Origin: Streptomyces sp. CC208A
GTDB lineage: Bacteria > Actinomycetota > Actinomycetes > Streptomycetales > Streptomycetaceae
DNA: 64,000 nucleotides
Assembly: GCF_030010625.1 (NCBI RefSeq)
Contig: NZ_JASCXN010000013.1
Span: 117,795-181,794 of the forward strand
Direction: 5' to 3'
Below are positions 17,718 through 26,635 of the stretch, piece after piece; the first letter of the stretch is position 1, and every line of letters begins with the position of its first letter. Made by a program: the position numbers and the translations under genes. The notes under the pieces are model-generated. The model worked only from the letters and a program-made list of their open reading frames with translations. It ran no database searches and had not been told where the DNA came from.

Positions 17718-18245
17718 GTCTGTTCCTCCGGGAACTGAAGCCAGTCTGCTGTGCACGGATTTGCTGATCACTGAAGGAAGGCCGTGAACTCCGGCCCTGA
17801 CCAAGGTGGTTGGCCTACCGCCCCGGTCGGTCGTTCTCTGCTCGACGTCGCGAATCCAGAGTTGCCCACCGAATCCCCGGCGAACCACCCCGGACGGTCG
17901 TATTCCCCCGCAAGCGTGAGGACAAGCCGATAAACCCTTCGTAACCGAGAAAGCTCCAGTTCACGACGGGGAGGGGGAGCGAAACTCCCCTGGATCCGGT
18001 GCGCCGCAAGGGAGGAAGCGTTCCGCCAGAACCCCCGGCAAAACGGACGGGGAACGCCCGTGGCACCCCACGCCCGTTCGAACGCATCTCGCGCACAGGG
18101 AAAGGAATTTCGAGCAGGATTCTCTGCTCGGCTCGGCCCGGACCGGCTCAGCTCAGCGGCTCAGCCCGGACCGGCTCAGCTCGGCCCGGACCGGCTCGGC
18201 CCGGACCGGCTCGGCCCGGACCGGCTCAGCTCAGCTCAGCTCAGC
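17718..18245. other. 528-bp intergenic region with a 15-bp-type tandem repeat
   Basis: The right part (about 18127-18250) contains repeated copies of a CGGCCCGGACCGGCT-like unit, followed by a run of 5-bp GCTCA repeats that reaches the macro-domain gene stop. The left part should hold the promoter of the secreted-protein gene. No convincing gene is visible in either strand. Confidence 0.7.
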
Positions 18246-18779
18246 TCAGCGGCTCTCGTCTTCGCCCGCGTCCCCGACCGCCGCCTCGAAAGCCGCGTAC
18301 GCGGTCGCGTCGAAGAGCACGAACCGCACCTCCTCCACGGCGGTGTCCGCCGCCCGTACCGTCTCGACCGCGATCCGCGCGCCGTCGTCGATCGGCCAGC
18401 CGTAGACGCCCGTGGAGATGGCGGGGAACGCGACCGTACGGTCTCCCAGCTCGTCCGCCACCCGCAGGGACTCCCGGTAGCAGGAGGCCAGCAGCTCCGA
18501 CCGGTCCTCGCCCTCCGACCAGACGGGACCCACGGTGTGGATCACGTGCCGCGCCGGCAGCCGCCCGGCCGTGGTCGCGACGGCCCGCCCGGTCGGCAGG
18601 CCCTTGCCGTAGTGCGAGCGGCGCAACTCCCGGCAGGCGGCGAGGATCTCAGGCCCGCCCTTCCGGTGGATGGCGCCGTCGACCCCTCCGCCGCCGAGCA
18701 GGGACGAGTTCGCGGCGTTGACCACCGCGTCCGCCGCCTCGGCGGTGATGTCCCCCCGCACCAGCACGATCCGGACCAT
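18246..18779 (-). CDS. Macro-domain protein (O-acetyl-ADP-ribose / ADP-ribose deacylase type)
   Basis: A 177-residue single macro domain. The ADP-ribose-binding motifs are VRGDIT near residue 8, VVNAANSSLLGGGGVDGAIH at about 20-38, and a C-terminal AFPAISTGVYGWP phosphate loop. This order is typical of MacroD/YmdB-type hydrolases that remove acyl or ADP-ribose groups. ATG at 18779 is preceded by GAGGAGGG. The gene is isolated between long intergenic regions, so context gives no partner. Activity toward protein ADP-ribose versus O-acetyl-ADP-ribose cannot be distinguished. Confidence 0.88.
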   Translation of the reverse strand: MVRIVLVRGDITAEAADAVVNAANSSLLGGGGVDGAIHRKGGPEILAACRELRRSHYGKGLPTGRAVATTAGRLPARHVIHTVGPVWSEGEDRSELLASCYRESLRVADELGDRTVAFPAISTGVYGWPIDDGARIAVETVRAADTAVEEVRFVLFDATAYAAFEAAVGDAGEDESR

Positions 18780-19100
18780 GACACCCTCCTCGGCTCCCAG
18801 GCCCCCGACTCCCCTTCCTCCCATCATCCCGCCGCCCCGACGGAGAGAAGAACCGCTTTTACCCCACTCCGCCGGTCCGCGAATCCCCTTCCGGGGCTCG
18901 GAACGGCCGATACGGGGGTCAATGCATACCTACGAGCCGGTACGAAGGAAGCGATGTCACACGTACGAGTGGGTGTTCCGGCCCTCGCCGCACCCCGCCC
19001 GGAACCGCCGTCCCCGGACCCGACTTCCACGGCTCCCGCCGGGCGTGACGGGCGAAATGGCCGGTCCAACGGGTGTTTTCACCCTGAAGCGAAAGGAGAT
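18780..19100. other. Intergenic stretch between macro-domain gene and leader ORF
   Basis: About 320 bp in which neither strand shows good coding bias. It should contain the divergent promoters of the macro-domain gene and of the gene at 19198. I could not place reliable promoter boxes. Confidence 0.4.
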
Positions 19101-19250
19101 ATGCGCGTGTCTAACCCCGCGGCCGCGCCTAAATTATCCAGAATTTCACCTACTGCCCCAGTTGAAACCAGGACGTCTCGTCGCCTAGGAGCGTGGCATG
19201 CAGATTCGCAGGTGGCTCCCGGACCAGCCCACCCTCATCGGCCGCCATGA
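19101..19250 (+). CDS. Possible 49-codon leader ORF overlapping the downstream gene start
   Basis: AAAGGAGAT directly precedes an ATG at 19101 that opens a 49-codon frame ending at 19250, so it overlaps the first 53 nt of the gene at 19198 in another frame. Codon 12 is TTA, the rare Streptomyces codon read by bldA tRNA, and nearby codons (AAA, AGA, ATT, TCA) are unusually AT-rich. The ribosome site is stronger than that of the downstream gene. It may be a regulatory leader peptide or a fortuitous ORF. Confidence 0.35.
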   Translation: MRVSNPAAAPKLSRISPTAPVETRTSRRLGAWHADSQVAPGPAHPHRPP

Positions 19251-20619
19251 CTGGCCGGACGAGGGGGACGAGGGGACCCATCTGCGGCTGAGGGCCGGCG
19301 CCATCGTCGTACTCGACCGGCGGGCGTGGCGCGTCCTGGAGATCACCGGCTACCCCAACGACCACTGGCCGGAGGCCTACGAGAAGGCGTGGCGCGACCA
19401 CATGGAGCTGTGGTGGCACGCCAACGAACTGCGGCGGGTCAACAACCAGGCGGTCAAACCGGCCTCCGACCGCACCGACTTCTACAAGCGCCCGGTGGTC
19501 CTGGTGCTCCGCGACGAGAACCTCCCCCGCTCCGCACCGAAGCACTGGTGCGCCCCCGCCAGCCAGGACTGGCAGGTCCTCCCCGAGCACTACGCCGTCT
19601 GCCGGGCCTGCGGCGAACTGCCGCCCTGCCACCACGGGGAGTACAGCCCCGAGGGCGGCCCCCGCCTCCCGGAACAGAACGGCGGCATCCCGCTCCTCGT
19701 GCCGGAGGGCTGCTGCATGGGGTGCGCCGAACTGATCAAGCCGCGCATGCGAACCGTACGCTTCCCCGGCCCCAACCTCTGGTACCCGGACCTGGGCGAG
19801 GACACCGCGGTCTTCCACGCCCGGGCCGCCTGCGAGGACCAGGTGGCGTTCTACCGCGCACAGTGGCAGGCGAAGTACCCCCAGCCCGCCGTGCATCAGC
19901 CCACACCGGCGTTCCCCGGCTTCGACCACTTCTTCCTGCCCCAGCCCCGCCACGACCAGGACCCGTCCTCGCCCCTCGTCCCCACCCACGGCCACGGCCC
20001 CGCCCCCTCGCACCGCCACGACTCCACGGCACCCCACAGCCAGAGCGCCACGAGCACGCACGGCCAGGGCAGCGCGGCACTGCACGGCCAGAGCGCCGCG
20101 GCGCCCCACGGCCAAGGCTCCACGGCACTGCACGGCCAGGGCTCCACAGCACCCCACAGCCAGAGCTCCGCGGCGCCACACGGCCAAGGCCCCGCGAGCG
20201 CGCACGGCCAGGGCTCCTCGGCGCCACAGCCGCACCCCCAGGAGGAGGCGCGCTCCTCCCTGGTCACCGGCTCCGGCGCCTTCTCGCCCGCCTTCGACGA
20301 CTACCGCCCGGAACCCGCCCCGTACCCCTCGGCACCGCCGCCGTCCCCCCAGCCCTCCCCGGCCACCCACACCGCCCAGGCCGCCCCGCCCGCGCCCGCC
20401 GCCGTGCCGGCGCCGGCCCCCGCCCCGATGTCCGTCGGGGACGCCGCACCCGCCGTCCGGGCGGCGGAGGAGCTGAGCCGTTCCCTGACGTCCGCGTCCC
20501 CGCGGGTCTTCCACAACGCGGAGCAGGCGGCCCGGGTGATCGAGGAGCTCACCGCCGCGGTCCGCAACATCGCCCTCTGCCTGAACAACCCCCAGGCCCG
20601 CAGCCACCCCCACTCCTGA
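19198..20619 (+). CDS. Hypothetical protein with Cys/His cluster and His-Gly-Gln repeats
   Basis: A 473-residue protein I do not recognise by function. The first about 210 residues look globular (LRAGAIVVLDRRAWRVLEITGYPNDHWPEAY, DFYKRPVVLVLRDEN). They contain a possible zinc site from CRACGELPPCHH and CCMGCAEL. Residues about 245-345 form a low-complexity tract with many copies of a 7-8 residue Ala-Pro-His-Gly-Gln-Gly-Ser unit. A Pro/Ala-rich stretch follows, then a C-terminal helical segment (NAEQAARVIEELTAAVRNIALCLNN). ATG at 19198 is preceded by GGAGCG. It is monocistronic, with a terminator downstream. Confidence 0.75.
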   Translation: MQIRRWLPDQPTLIGRHDWPDEGDEGTHLRLRAGAIVVLDRRAWRVLEITGYPNDHWPEAYEKAWRDHMELWWHANELRRVNNQAVKPASDRTDFYKRPVVLVLRDENLPRSAPKHWCAPASQDWQVLPEHYAVCRACGELPPCHHGEYSPEGGPRLPEQNGGIPLLVPEGCCMGCAELIKPRMRTVRFPGPNLWYPDLGEDTAVFHARAACEDQVAFYRAQWQAKYPQPAVHQPTPAFPGFDHFFLPQPRHDQDPSSPLVPTHGHGPAPSHRHDSTAPHSQSATSTHGQGSAALHGQSAAAPHGQGSTALHGQGSTAPHSQSSAAPHGQGPASAHGQGSSAPQPHPQEEARSSLVTGSGAFSPAFDDYRPEPAPYPSAPPPSPQPSPATHTAQAAPPAPAAVPAPAPAPMSVGDAAPAVRAAEELSRSLTSASPRVFHNAEQAARVIEELTAAVRNIALCLNNPQARSHPHS

Positions 20620-20650
20620 CCCACCTGGCCCGCCGGGTCACCCCGAAAAC

Positions 20651-20689
20651 CGAGAGCCTCCGACCGGTCATTCCGGTCGGAGGCTCTCG
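20651..20689. terminator. Strong hairpin between the hypothetical gene and tRNA-Ser
   Basis: A perfect 17-bp stem (CGAGAGCCTCCGACCGG and its complement) with a TCATT loop. It lies 31 bp after the plus-strand gene stop and 7 bp beyond the 3' end of the minus-strand tRNA, so it can terminate both. Confidence 0.88.
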
Positions 20690-20696
20690 CGCACTG

Positions 20697-20781
20697 CGGT
20701 GGGTGTGGGATTTGAACCCACGGTGACTCGCGCCACGACGGTTTTCAAGACCGTTCCCTTAGGCCGCTCGGGCAACCCACC
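20697..20781 (-). tRNA. tRNA-Ser, anticodon TGA
   Basis: An 85-nt class II tRNA on the minus strand. The acceptor is GGTGGGT/ACCCACC with a G discriminator, the T-loop contains GTTCAAATC, and a long variable arm is present. The anticodon stem ACGGT/ACCGT encloses CTTGAAA, giving TGA (UCN serine codons). Confidence 0.95.
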
Positions 20782-20878
20782 CTCGCTCCGGACCGCTTGG
20801 AGCGGAGCGGGCTACAGACTACCGGCTGGAGGCCCTGGCCATGGAGGCGTGACCACAGGTCGGCCACGCGCGCGTGGG

Positions 20879-22345
20879 TCAGCTGTCGCCGGTTCGTTCG
20901 CCGAGGACGACCGTGGTCGTCGCCGTCTTGCCGTCGCGCTCGTAGGTGATCTCCACCGAGTCGCCCGGCTTGTGGGTCCAGATCTCGCTGATGAGGGTCG
21001 GGCCGCTGTCGATCGGGTGGCCCCCGAAGCCGGTGATCACGTCGCCGGGGCGCAGGCCGGCCTTGGCCGCCGGGCCGTCGGGGGAGACCGAGGCCGTGCC
21101 GCCCGCGCCCTGCTCGGCGATCGTCGCGCCCTTGCCCTTGTCGTTCATGTTCACGGTCGCGCCGATCACCGGGTAGACCGGCTTGCCGGTCTTGATCAGC
21201 TGCTCGGCCACCGTCTTCGCCTGGTTGACCGGGATCGCGAAGCCGAGGCCGATCGAGCCCGCCTGGGAGGGGCCGAAGCCGCCGCCGGTGGACTGGATCG
21301 CCGAGTTGATGCCGATCACCGCGCCGCTCGCGTCGAGCAGCGGACCGCCCGAGTTGCCCGGGTTGATCGAGGCGTCCGTCTGCAGCGCGCTCATGTACGA
21401 GTTGTTGCGGCCGCCGTCGCCGGAGGCCACCGGGCGGTTCTTGGCGCTGATGATGCCGGTCGTCACCGTGTTGGAGAGGCCGAAGGGCGCGCCGATCGCG
21501 ATCGTCGAGTCGCCGACCGCCACCTTGTCGGAGTCGCCCAGCGGCAGCGGCTTCAGCCCCTTCGGGGCGTCCTTCAGCTTGAGCACCGCCACGTCGTAGC
21601 CCTCGGCCCGGCCGACGACCTCGGCGTCGTACGTCCTGCCGTCCGAGAAGGTCGCGGAGAGCGTGCCGCCCTCCGCCGCCGACGCCACCACGTGGTTGTT
21701 GGTGACGATGTGGCCCTCCTGGTCGTAGACGAAGCCGGTGCCGGTGCCGCCCTCGCCCCGTACCTCGCCCGACTTCGCCTGGATGGTGACCACGCTCGGC
21801 AGCGCCTTCGCGGCGACCGCCGCGACCGTGCCCGGCTCCCGCTTGAAGGAGGCCGGGGCGTCGGCGGAGGAGACCGTCGTCGACGCCGGGCCCTGGTCCT
21901 CGCGCTGGGCCGCCCAGTAGCCGATGCCGCCGCCGATGCCGCCGGCGACGAGCGCCGCCACCAGGACCGCCGCGACGAGCCCGCCGGTGCGCTTGCGCGG
22001 GGCGGACGGGGGCACGGGCTCCCCCCAGGACGGGACGGCCGGAGGCGCCGGCGGGAGGCCGCCCGCGGAGGCGGCCGCCATCGCGGGAGCGTGCTCCGGA
22101 GCCGGAGCCGGAGACGGAGCCGGAGACGGAGCCTGGGACGGAGCCGGAGGCTGTACCGGAGGTGCGGGCGGGGCCGGAGGGACGGGCGGCTGCACCTGCG
22201 TGGGAGCCTCGGAGGCGGGCGTCCCGGCCTGCGCCGCGGGCGTCAGGGCGGACGGCGGGGTCGGCGGGGCGGCGGGAGGCGTGGCGGGGGCGGACGGGGC
22301 AGTCGGGTCCGCCGGAACCTCGGTGCCCTCGTTCTCGGTGCTCAC
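20879..22345 (-). CDS. Membrane-anchored HtrA/DegP-type serine protease with PDZ domain
   Basis: A 488-residue S1C protease. Residues 1-118 are a Pro/Ala-rich cytoplasmic tail, followed by one transmembrane helix (about 121-145). The trypsin-like domain has the catalytic triad His218 (IVTNNHVV), Asp251 (EGYDVAVLKL) and Ser332 (INPGNSGGPL). A C-terminal PDZ domain (about 395-480) includes GLRPGDVITGFGGHPI. It should degrade misfolded extracytoplasmic proteins. GTG at 22345 has GAGGAG upstream. It is divergent from the glycerophosphodiesterase gene, with about 200 bp between starts. Confidence 0.92.
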   Translation of the reverse strand: MSTENEGTEVPADPTAPSAPATPPAAPPTPPSALTPAAQAGTPASEAPTQVQPPVPPAPPAPPVQPPAPSQAPSPAPSPAPAPEHAPAMAAASAGGLPPAPPAVPSWGEPVPPSAPRKRTGGLVAAVLVAALVAGGIGGGIGYWAAQREDQGPASTTVSSADAPASFKREPGTVAAVAAKALPSVVTIQAKSGEVRGEGGTGTGFVYDQEGHIVTNNHVVASAAEGGTLSATFSDGRTYDAEVVGRAEGYDVAVLKLKDAPKGLKPLPLGDSDKVAVGDSTIAIGAPFGLSNTVTTGIISAKNRPVASGDGGRNNSYMSALQTDASINPGNSGGPLLDASGAVIGINSAIQSTGGGFGPSQAGSIGLGFAIPVNQAKTVAEQLIKTGKPVYPVIGATVNMNDKGKGATIAEQGAGGTASVSPDGPAAKAGLRPGDVITGFGGHPIDSGPTLISEIWTHKPGDSVEITYERDGKTATTTVVLGERTGDS

Positions 22346-22546
22346 AGCTCGCTCTCCTCGTTCACTGCTCGTTCACTGCGCGGGGACGGTGGTACTACTC
22401 GCTCCAAGGTGCTGTGCACAGCCTTTCCCACCCGGCGTCAGGCCACGGTAAGGCGGAGCTGTGCATCGGCACCCCATCCTTTATAACTGGACAGAACGGA
22501 CAGGTTCCGTGTGTCCGGCCCGCCCCGCCAATGGCACCATGACGCG

Positions 22547-23386
22547 GTGACCCACGCACGGCAGCAATCGAACCCCGGCCCCGTCCAGGTCGTCGCCCAC
22601 CGAGGGGCCTCCGAGGACGCCCCGGAACACACCCTGGCCGCCTATGTGAAGGCCATCGAGGACGGCGCCGACGCCCTGGAGTGCGACGTACGGCTCACGG
22701 CCGACGGCCACCTCGTCTGCGTCCACGACCGCAGGGTCGACCGTACCTCGAACGGCCGCGGCGCCGTCTCCACCCTGGAGCTCGCCGACCTCACCGCCCT
22801 CGACTTCGGCGCCTGGAAGGCGTTCAAGGAGCGGGAGGACTCCGGAGAGCCCGGCGAGATCCCCGACTGGGGCGACCCCGAGTACACCTCGGTCCTCACC
22901 CTGGAACGGCTCCTGGAGCTGGTGTCCGACGCCGGACGGCGGGTCGAGCTCGCCATCGAGACCAAGCACCCCACCCGCTGGGCCGGCCAGGTCGAGGACC
23001 GGCTCCTGTCGCTCCTGAAGCGTTTCGGCCTGCACGCGCCCGTGGCGGCCGAGGAGTCCCCGGTACGGATCATGAGCTTCTCGGCCCGCTCCCTGCAGCG
23101 GATCGCCGCCGCCTCGCCGAACCTGCCGACCGTCTCCCTCGCCCAGTTCGTCACCCCCCGGCTGCGCGACGGGCGCCTGCCCGGGAGCGCGCGCGTGGCG
23201 GGGCCGTCCATCCGGATCGTCCGCCACCACCCGGCCGTCATCCTGCGCCTCCAGAAGGCCGGCCACCAGGTCCACGTCTGGACGGTGGACGAACCCGAGG
23301 ACGTCGAACTCTGCCTGCGGCTCGGCGTCGACGCGATCATCACCAACCGCCCCCGGCAGGTCCTCACCCACCTCGGGCGCGCCTGA
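22547..23386 (+). CDS. Glycerophosphodiester phosphodiesterase (GlpQ/UgpQ family)
   Basis: A 279-residue TIM-barrel phosphodiesterase that hydrolyses deacylated phospholipids to glycerol-3-phosphate and alcohol. Catalytic and metal motifs are VVAHRGASEDAPEHT (His-Arg and Glu), ADALECDVRLTADGHLVCVHD (Glu-x-Asp and catalytic His), and the late Glu-Lys pair in LAIETKHPT. The C-terminal HQVHVWTVDEPEDV and GVDAIITNRP are typical. GTG at 22547 (MTHARQQ) is the best start by alignment of the mature motif, although the ribosome site is weak. No signal peptide is seen, so it is probably cytoplasmic. Confidence 0.9.
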   Translation: MTHARQQSNPGPVQVVAHRGASEDAPEHTLAAYVKAIEDGADALECDVRLTADGHLVCVHDRRVDRTSNGRGAVSTLELADLTALDFGAWKAFKEREDSGEPGEIPDWGDPEYTSVLTLERLLELVSDAGRRVELAIETKHPTRWAGQVEDRLLSLLKRFGLHAPVAAEESPVRIMSFSARSLQRIAAASPNLPTVSLAQFVTPRLRDGRLPGSARVAGPSIRIVRHHPAVILRLQKAGHQVHVWTVDEPEDVELCLRLGVDAIITNRPRQVLTHLGRA

Positions 23387-23563
23387 ACCACCGCTCCGGG
23401 TGCCCCACGCGGGCGGCCGGAGCGGGCGGGCCCGGGGTGTGCACCGGCGCGTTCGGCACGTACGCGATCGTCACTTGTGCTCCACACCACCCGGAACAGG
23501 CGGTTTCCGGCCGGGGTCGCCGGGGCATCCACACCGTGGCGTGGGGCGAAGGAGGTCTCGGGG

Positions 23564-24088
23564 GTGGCGTTGATGGTGGCACAGAAGGTGCCCACGTCGT
23601 CGAGCATGGCCGTGCCCCATGGCCCTGCGGGCGTGGGGGAAGCGCGACACCGCATGCGGGACGAGCTGTACCGCGGCGGGGTGTCGGAATCGGTCGTCGA
23701 CGACGCGGTCCTGATCCTGTCCGAACTGCTCAGCAACGCCTACCGGCACGGCAGGCCGCTGGGCCGGGGCGACCGGGGCGAGGGCGACGTGCTGGCGGCC
23801 TGGCGGCTCGACCCGTCGGGCGGGCTGACGATCGAGGTGACGGACGGAGGCGGTCTCACGAGACCCGTCCCGTCGACGCCGTCGGTCACCGCCCGCGGCG
23901 GACGCGGGCTCAACATCATCGGTGCCCTGGCCCAGGACTGGGGCGTCCGCGACAGCGCGACGGGCGAGGTCACGGTCTGGGTGATCGTCACGGAGGGCCA
24001 CCGCCGCGAGGACTTCGCGGCCCGCGTCGGCGCCGGCGCCGGCGGCTCCGGCTTCGACCTCCTCGACGCGTACGACGACCTGGACTGA
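23564..24088 (+). CDS. RsbW-like ATP-binding (GHKL) regulatory kinase
   Basis: A 174-residue HATPase_c_2 protein. The N-box is VDDAVLILSELLSNAYRHGRP, the G1 motif is IEVTDGGG, and the G2 region is GGRGLNIIGALAQDWGV. These match the anti-sigma/serine-kinase family so abundant in Streptomyces. There is no His phospho-acceptor domain. GTG at 23564 has AAGGAGG 8 nt upstream. It is 177 bp after the GDPD gene. A possible partner (anti-anti-sigma factor) is not encoded nearby; a SpoIIE-type phosphatase lies 4 kb away. Confidence 0.85.
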   Translation: MALMVAQKVPTSSSMAVPHGPAGVGEARHRMRDELYRGGVSESVVDDAVLILSELLSNAYRHGRPLGRGDRGEGDVLAAWRLDPSGGLTIEVTDGGGLTRPVPSTPSVTARGGRGLNIIGALAQDWGVRDSATGEVTVWVIVTEGHRREDFAARVGAGAGGSGFDLLDAYDDLD

Positions 24089-24541
24089 CGGCTCGGGCTG
24101 ACGGCCTGGGCCGACGGCCCGGACTGACGATCTGGACTGACGGCCTGGCGCGAGGCCGTGGCGCGGTACCTCGGACCGGCGGGCGGCTTCCGGCCGCCGG
24201 CGGGCAACGGATGTACGGCTGTACGGCTCCGATGCGGCAGGTACGGCTGTACGACTCCGGCTCGGCCGGTCCGGCTGTACGGCTCCGCTCGGCGGTACGG
24301 CTGTACGGCTCCGCTCGGCGGTACGGCTCCGGCGCGGCGGCCGCGTCGCGGAGCCCGTACCCGACCTGTACCCGCTTCCGTATCCACCCCCGTACCCGAC
24401 CCGTTCCGGACAAGTGCCGGACAGGGTCCGGCGGGAGCGGGTCGCGCCGGCGGGTGGTCCGGGCCCGGCTGAGGCTTCGGCGGCGTCCGGGCGGCTAGGC
24501 TCGCGCCCGACACAGCACCGCGATCGGGAGAAAGCCACACC
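24089..24541. repeat. Intergenic repeat region (GTACGGCTCC-type units)
   Basis: About 450 bp without a gene. From about 24095 to 24155 there are imperfect copies of a GACGGCCTGG/GACTGACG-type unit. From about 24215 to 24340 a GGCTGTACGGCTCCGCTCGGCG-like unit recurs in several partly degenerate copies. The last about 90 bp hold the leader of the DUF5926 gene, with GGGAGAAAGCC before the ATG. Confidence 0.75.
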
Positions 24542-25519
24542 ATGGCCAAGAAGCGTCCCCAGACGAAGGCCGGCAAGAGCGGCCAGGCACAGGTCACGAA
24601 CGGGGAGATCCCGGTCGTCGGCGCGCGCGAGCCCTGCCCGTGCGGTTCGGGCCGCCGCTACAAGGCGTGCCACGGCCGGGCCGCCGCGCACGCCACGACC
24701 GAGCACGTCCAGCGCCCCTTCGAGGGTCTGGCCGGCGAGTGCGACCTGGTCGCGCTGCGCGAGCTGGTGCCCGCCGCCACCGTGCCGCTCACCCTCAAGG
24801 GCGGGCTGCCCGAGGGCGTGCCGTCGGTGACGCTCGCGACGGTCCTGCCGATGGCCTGGCCCGCACTCCGCCGCGACGACGGCTCCGTCCTGCTGGCCCT
24901 GCAGAACGACGGCACCTCCGGCGACCTGTCCCGCGACCTCGCCGACACGCTCCAGCGGGCCCTTGAGACCGAGCCCGGCAACCCGGTGCCGCCGCGCCGC
25001 GTCGAGCCCGAGGGCCCGCGCCTCCAGGACCTGCTCGACCCGGAGGCGCCGTTCGTGCCCGAGGTCCACACCGGCTTCGAGTTCTGGATCCCGCAGTCGG
25101 CGGACGGCGCCGACCCCGAGGTCGCCGCCTCCCTGGAGCGGGCCAACGCCGCCGCGATCCCGACGGTCAAGCTGGCCTCGGTCGACGCCGCCTACTGGTG
25201 CGAGACCCCGGAGAAGAACCACCTGCGCTGGGTCATGCCGCACCAGGAGGAGAAGCTGCTCGACGCGCTCGCCCGCCTCCAGGCCGCCGGTTCCACCTCG
25301 CTCGGCCAGGACACCCGTCTGGTCGGCTCCTTCCGCGCCCACGGCCTGATGGTCCCGGTGTGGGACCTGCCGTCGGCGATGACCGCCGAGGAGTGCGAGA
25401 AGCCCGCCGCCGAGTTCGCCGAGCGGCTGACCGAGGCGCTCGCCCAGGACACCCCGCTGACCGCCGAGGAGCGGCGGGCGCGCGGCGGTCTCACCAACCG
25501 TCAGGTCACTCTCAGCTAA
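24542..25519 (+). CDS. DUF5926 family protein with N-terminal SEC-C zinc motif
   Basis: A 325-residue protein. A basic start (MAKKRPQTKAGKSGQ) is followed by a SEC-C motif, PCPCGSGRRYKACHGR (about residues 31-46), which binds zinc and in SecA contacts SecB or ribosomes. The remainder is the actinobacterial DUF5926 domain, including VPEVHTGFEFWIPQS, YWCETPEKNHLRWVMPHQEEKLLDAL and VPVWDLPSAMTAEECEKPAAEF. Function is not established. ATG at 24542 is well supported, with GGGAGAAAG upstream. Confidence 0.88.
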   Translation: MAKKRPQTKAGKSGQAQVTNGEIPVVGAREPCPCGSGRRYKACHGRAAAHATTEHVQRPFEGLAGECDLVALRELVPAATVPLTLKGGLPEGVPSVTLATVLPMAWPALRRDDGSVLLALQNDGTSGDLSRDLADTLQRALETEPGNPVPPRRVEPEGPRLQDLLDPEAPFVPEVHTGFEFWIPQSADGADPEVAASLERANAAAIPTVKLASVDAAYWCETPEKNHLRWVMPHQEEKLLDALARLQAAGSTSLGQDTRLVGSFRAHGLMVPVWDLPSAMTAEECEKPAAEFAERLTEALAQDTPLTAEERRARGGLTNRQVTLS

Positions 25520-25658
25520 TACCCCCGGTGGTATCGGTGACCGACAGACCGACCAGTCGGTGACTTCCGCCACAATGGAACCTACGAGACCGTAAATCCC
25601 TGTCCGAATAACCGAGATCGAATTTGCGAACAGCAGATCTCTTGTTACGGTTCTGGAA

Positions 25659-25698
25659 GCCCGGTCGCTGGTGCATCCCCCGTCGCCAGCGACCGGGC
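25659..25698. terminator. Terminator hairpin or stem-loop of a possible small RNA
   Basis: A perfect 13-bp stem, GCCCGGTCGCTGG / CCAGCGACCGGGC, with a 14-nt loop containing CCCCC. It is followed on the plus strand by GTTTCC and preceded by a second stem (GAGATC at 25614 pairing with GATCTC at 25636). The intervening sequence is unusually AT-rich and non-coding. It would terminate both flanking genes, or be the 3' end of an sRNA starting near 25580. Confidence 0.6.
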
Positions 25699-25738
25699 GT
25701 TTCCATGTCCGCCCCCGCCGTCGCGCCGGGGCCGTTCC

Positions 25739-26416
25739 TCAACTCGCTTCGTCGTCGGCCGTGTTGCTGCCCGACCGGAGCAGCAGCGGCGCGTCGCCGC
25801 CCTCGTCCTTCCACGCGAACTCCGCCACGGCCGTGTGCGAAAGGGCCGCTCCCGTCCCCGGTTCCCTCGGCGTCTCGCAGGTGTCCGGCTCGTCCCGCGC
25901 GGGCACCGCGCAGCGCACCTGGACCGTCCGTCCGCCGGGCGCCATGAGGGTCAGAATCGCGTCGATCTCCCGTCCCGTGGCGTTGCGGTAATACGTCCGC
26001 GCCCAGACGTCCGGACCCTCGGAGAGGACACAGGTCTGTGCCTCGACGCCCTCGGGCGAGGCGAGTTCGGGACCGCAGCGGCTGGCCCGCTCGGGCGCCC
26101 CGGAGGGGACGGCGGCGCGCACCGCGGGCCGTACCGGAGCCGGGGCGGCGGGGGCCTCGGCGGGAGCCGCGGGGGCGTCCTCGGGAGCAGCCGCGGGGGC
26201 GGGCGTGGCGGTACGGGCCTCCCGGCCGAGGCCGAGGTCGCCGAGGAGGCCGCCGGCCGGCCCGCCCGGCTTCGCGTCGGCCGGCGCCGGGGTCGCCGCG
26301 CGGGTCGGCGCGTCGTCCGTCTGGCCGGCCGTCGCGGCGAAGGGGACCAGGACGGCGATCGCGACGGCGGCGCCGAGACCGGCCGTGCGGAGTTGCGCCG
26401 GGCTCAGCCGACTCAT
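25739..26416 (-). CDS. Secreted protein of unknown function
   Basis: A 225-residue precursor with a Sec signal (MSRLSPAQLRTAGLGAAVAIAVLVPFAATAGQ). A Pro/Ala-rich linker covers about residues 40-105. The globular C-terminal domain has four cysteines (SRCGPEL, AQTCVLSEG, VRCAVPARDEPDTCETPREP), which would suit two disulfides. The beta-rich segment VWARTYYRNATGREIDAILTLMAPGGRTVQVRC is conserved in appearance. I do not recognise a catalytic motif. ATG at 26416 is used; two more residues would start at an earlier in-frame codon. Confidence 0.75.
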   Translation of the reverse strand: MSRLSPAQLRTAGLGAAVAIAVLVPFAATAGQTDDAPTRAATPAPADAKPGGPAGGLLGDLGLGREARTATPAPAAAPEDAPAAPAEAPAAPAPVRPAVRAAVPSGAPERASRCGPELASPEGVEAQTCVLSEGPDVWARTYYRNATGREIDAILTLMAPGGRTVQVRCAVPARDEPDTCETPREPGTGAALSHTAVAEFAWKDEGGDAPLLLRSGSNTADDEAS

Positions 26417-26635
26417 GCGACCCACCTGTTCTGTTCGGGGAACGGTCCGGGAGGACGACGCTCACGGACGGTGGGGCCGAACCTACCGGCGCCGGACGGG
26501 CACCCGGCGGGCCGCGCGCCCGATTCCCGTACGCGTCGGCCCAGGACACACCCGTTCGGGTGAACGAGAGCGGGCGTCCGGCTCACCCGACCCGCCCACG
26601 CGCGCGTGGACCCCGTCGACGCGACGGGGACCGGC

